A DNA stretch of 64,000 bases, taken from contig NC_084798.1 of NCBI RefSeq assembly GCF_963169125.1, positions 102,937,970 to 103,001,969 on the forward strand, read 5' to 3'. The notes beneath the pieces are model-generated. The model was given only the letters and a program-made list of their open reading frames with translations, searched no databases and was not told the DNA's origin. Positions 60,772 to 64,000 of the stretch are shown here, one piece after another. Position 1 is the stretch's first letter; each line of letters begins with the position of its first letter. Both the position numbers and the translations under genes were made by a program. The stretch is from Humulus lupulus. Its lineage: Eukaryota > Streptophyta > Magnoliopsida > Rosales > Cannabaceae.

Positions 60772-61657
60772 ATATCTAGATACAAAGCATTCAACATGCT
60801 TAATCAACAATCATAACCATAATCATAATCATGCACATACTCAGGCGTTCATGTCCTATTCATGCTCCTGTTCAACAATTCGAAATCACAAGCATAATAA
60901 TAATCATGCACATTTACAGAGACTCAAGCTCTGATCAGTTCTATATTCAGCATTTAAGCCATGCCATAATCACATGTATCACATACTAGGTGTAGTTTTC
61001 TTTCCAAGAATCGTTATGACTCAATCCTTGCTTGAACCCTAGTCCTAAAACTCGAGTTTTCTTCGAAAATGCTATCAAGAGAAAGAGAACATACTGAACG
61101 TTCTTGTTATGTTTCTGACAGGTTACTTCAAGCTTAAGTAACCTCAAACACATCCCAATGCTCGGGGTCCCAAAAATGCCCCCGAGGGTAAAATAGTCAA
61201 TATCCCAGAATTCCCTCCAGATCTCACTAACTTCCAATATATCATCTAAAATTTATTCCCATTACCCAATAACCCGATAATGTATTAAATACCCAAAATA
61301 CCCCTTGACTCTCACCAAGTCAAATATGGGTCCCGTTGTGACTTTTCCACTAGTTTGCTCCCTAGGATTGTCTTGTGCGGAGTAACTCCAATATATCTGC
61401 ATAATGATGTTGTCTCACACATATATGCCAAATATACCCATAATGGGCCAAATTACGAAAAATGCCATTTTAATCAGAAATAGGCCCACATGCATATTTA
61501 TTACACCTAAACATGCATATCAAGTCATATTATAATATAACTCACATAATCATATATATGATACAAATATATATCACATAATCATAATATTTCATAATTT
61601 CCATCCTAGCCCCCTAATCAAGGCCCTAAGCCTTATTGATTAATGTAGGACGTTACA
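60772..61657 (-). repeat. LTR of gypsy element 3, U3-side part
   Basis: In reverse it starts TGTAACGTCCTACATTAATC and follows element 1's 3' LTR through AAGGCTTAGGGCCTTGATTAG, AATATGCATGTGGGCC, CATTATGCAGATATATT and CAAGGGGTATTTTGGGTATT. It joins 47543 across CACTA-2. Its left-end partner is the U5-side part at 46497. Confidence 0.9.
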
Positions 61658-61672
61658 ACTATCCCCTCCTTA
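61658..61672 (-). other. Polypurine tract of element 3
   Basis: In reverse TAAGGAGGGGATAGT, directly before the LTR start, the same position and sequence type as in element 1. Confidence 0.8.
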
Positions 61673-62780
61673 CAAAAATTTCATCCTCGAAATTTTACCT
61701 GAATAGCCCAGGTTATAGATCCCGCATATCTGATTCCAGTTCCCAAGTTACTCCCTCGACCTTATTGTTTTTATATAATATCTTAACCAAAGGTACAATT
61801 TTGTTCCTCAGAACCTTATCCTTTTTGTCTCATATCTGGACTGGCTATTTCTCCCAGGATAATTCTGCCTCCAATTCCAGATCCTCATAACTCAACACAT
61901 GAGTCTCGTCTAACACATGTTTCCTCAACATGGAACTATGAAATACATTGTATACGTCCGACAGTGCCAAAGATGAGGCCAATCTATAGGCCACCTGACC
62001 GATCTTCTCAAGTATTTCCAATGATCCTACTAATCTAGGGCTCAACTTGCCTTTATCTCCTCACCCCTTTCCATGGTGATACTATGAGGAAGATATAGTC
62101 TTCCACTTGGAACTCCATGTTCCTGCATTTCAAATTAAAATAACTTTTCTGTCTATTCTGAGAAGCAAGCATCTGAGATTGAATAACCTCAATGGTCCAC
62201 TGAACTACCTCAAAACCCAAATATTTCCTCTCACCCATCTCATCCCAGTGAATGGGCGATCTATACTTCCTACCCTAGAGCATCTCATAAGGTGCCCCTC
62301 CAATAACTGGGTAACTCTCTCTAATTTACCACCAGTCTGAGAATAATAAGCTGTACTGAACTTCATTGGTATGCTCAACGCCTTCTATAACCTTCCCCAA
62401 AACTTGGAAGTAAATATAGGGTCCCTATCCATTAGGATATACCTCAATGTCCCAAGAAGGCATACTATCTCTCCCACATAGAGATCTACATACTCGCCAA
62501 CTGCATTGCTCGTCCTCACTGATAAAAGTGAGCTGACTTTGTATACCAGTCCATAATAACCAGAACTGAATCATACTGACCCATTATCCTAGGCAACCCC
62601 ATCATGAAATCCATCGTGATGTCCTCCCACTTCCACTTTGGGATACTCAAAGGTTGTAATGGCCTTACTGGTTTCTGATACTCTGCCTTGACCTGCTAAT
62701 AGGTTAGGCACTTTGTCACACACTCAATTACGTACCTCTCCATCCTAGGCCACTAAAATAAAGCTTTCAGATCCTGGATG
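61673..62780 (-). pseudogene. Ty3/gypsy integrase with chromodomain-like end (element 3)
   Basis: In reverse: FTSKFWG-type core near 62400, then PLEGHLMRCS-type decayed sequence. MGERKYLGFEVVQWTIEVIQ and MLASQNRQKSYFNLKCRNME follow (62238-62110), then [20 protein letters not shown] and DVYNVFHSSMLRKHVLDETH (62030-61905). DRIKVLRNKIVPLVK-like chromodomain sequence precedes the polypurine tract. It parallels 4250-5054 of element 1 throughout. Many frameshifts and stops. Confidence 0.8.
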
Positions 62781-64000
62781 AAGAGAATAAGGGGGTAGTA
62801 TGAGATTCTCCCAGAATCTCCTGTTTAATCCCAGTGTCCATCAGATCCTAAGTTCGATCCTTATACCTCAATAATTCATACCTGACACTGCATAGTCCTT
62901 AGCTATTCCAGCTAAGACTTCCCCTCAATCCTTACCATCTGTGGGTCACTCAACTGTTTTTCCTTTGATCCTCTCTAAAATAGTAAGTTGAACCGTAATG
63001 TTCGCTAACTGGCCCACCAGTACCTCTGCTCTAGTTCTGGTCATATCTTTCAACAAACGTGATGCATAGGAAATCACCTTTTTCCATCAATGGGGTAACA
63101 ATCCTTAAAAATCTTTCACAAAACTCATACAATACTTTGCCAATCTAAGGAAACTCCTAACCTCCGAGGCGTTCCTTGGCCTTGGACAATCTCTAACTAA
63201 GAGTATACCACAATATCATTGATAGAGACGATCACCAACCAATTCAAATATTCTTTGAACACCATGTTAATCTATTCATAAATGCCACTAAGGCATTGAA
63301 AAATAAAAAAGGCATGACTCAGCATTCCTAGTGCCCATATTTGATATAAAAGACAGTCTTCTACATAACCCTTTCCCTAATTCTCACTGGTAATAACCAG
63401 ATCGAAGATCCACCTTGGAGAATACTGTCTTACTCAATAACTGAACCTTTAGTTCCTACAACTCTGCTGAAACCATTCAATACAGTGCCCTAGACCTAGT
63501 TCCGTCCCTGGCACCAACATAATCATCATTTTATTTCTTGGTGTAAAGGCAACCTTGGAAAATCACTAAAAACACATCCAGAAACTCACAGACTATTCTA
63601 GTCTGTCCTGGTCCCACTAGCATGACCTGAGTGGTATCCACCGCACTAGCTAAGAGTCCTATGCATCCTCCTAAAATAGGTCTGTAGCTCTAAGTACAGA
63701 TGTCATAAGTATACCATGTCCATGCACAGTGCCAACAAATATAAGGGTTTCTCACCCTCAAGCCCAAGGGTTACCATCCTTTCCTTATAATCTAACATTG
63801 CCCCATACTTGGCTAATAATCCATTTCCAAGATCATATCAAAGTCGGTCATAACCAACTCTTATCACATCAACTGTTGAGTCCTTTCCCACAATAATCTA
63901 ACTCATCTCTTAAAATTACCAATAGGGTACCAAATTCTCATCACAACATAACCATGTAATTTTCTCATCAAGTCTATACCTATCTAGATGCAACAATACA
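62781..64000 (-). pseudogene. Ty3/gypsy protease-RT-RNase H remnants (element 3), continues past window
   Basis: In reverse the order RNase H, RT, protease can be followed up to the edge. SINDIVVYS (the RT active-site area, about 63225) is joined almost directly to QGQGTPRRLG-like sequence. About 60 residues of thumb present in element 1 (EFKKCEFWLSQVTSLGHIVS) are therefore deleted. Around 63600-63900 the protease-RT linker is recognisable only by resemblance to 2100-2450. Gag lies outside the window. Not functional. Confidence 0.65.

Noticed and set aside
1..64000. tRNA, rRNA or snRNA genes
   Set aside because: I looked for cloverleaf-like and conserved rRNA blocks while reading and saw none; a tRNAscan/Infernal run would be decisive.

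Overview
This window is plant nuclear DNA, most likely from a eudicot with a large repeat-rich genome. It is AT-rich and consists almost entirely of nested transposable elements; the species cannot be named from it. I find no intact host gene, no tRNA, rRNA or CRISPR array. Every coding stretch belongs to a retrotransposon, a CACTA or Mutator-like DNA transposon, or a gene fragment carried by one.

Left part (1-17.4 kb). A decayed Tekay-type chromovirus (Ty3/gypsy, element 1) runs 1-6392 on the + strand. It sits in the tail of a Tat-type LTR (6393-6632). AT-rich DNA with two foldback/MITE-like elements follows (7.5-9.0 kb), then a solo LTR (8968-11470). Next come a probable Mutator-like (MULE) remnant with 51-bp coding repeats on the - strand (11.5-13.0 kb) and a broken Ty1/copia element (13.9-16.2 kb).

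Middle part (16.6-46.5 kb). The host of this stretch is one old Tat-lineage Ty3/gypsy element on the + strand. Its pieces (LTR, gag start, gag middle, gag core, protease) lie in correct order at 16.6-17.6, 28.7-29.0, 37.7-39.9 and 46.0-46.5 kb. Into it went CACTA-1 (17576-28684, TSD ATG), a Ty3/gypsy copy A (28961-37738), a large non-autonomous LTR element (39900-46044, TSD ACCAG/ACTAG) and gypsy element 3 (from 46497 past the window end). CACTA-1 has a solo LTR in the last exon of its second gene, and the non-autonomous element holds a 2.9-kb solo LTR with TSD TAAAT.

Right part (46.5-64 kb). The LTR of minus-strand element 3 is split by CACTA-2 (47544-60768, TSD CAA). CACTA-2 in turn carries a solo LTR (56035-57316, TSD ATTAC) inside its transposase gene. 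Element 3 coding remnants fill 61.7-64 kb. Tat > element 3 > CACTA-2 > solo LTR is a four-level nest resolved to the base.

The most interesting content is as follows. CACTA-2 carries three consecutive LRR receptor-kinase exons with matching splice phases, and a signal-peptide first exon like that of malectin-type receptor kinases. CACTA-1 gene 2 ends in a recognisable Ulp1/SENP-type cysteine protease domain with His, Asp, Gln and Cys in place. Copy A has an extra acidic ORF between its primer binding site and gag. Premature stops in element 1 are mostly TAG where relatives have CAG, as expected from decay of CHG-methylated cytosines.
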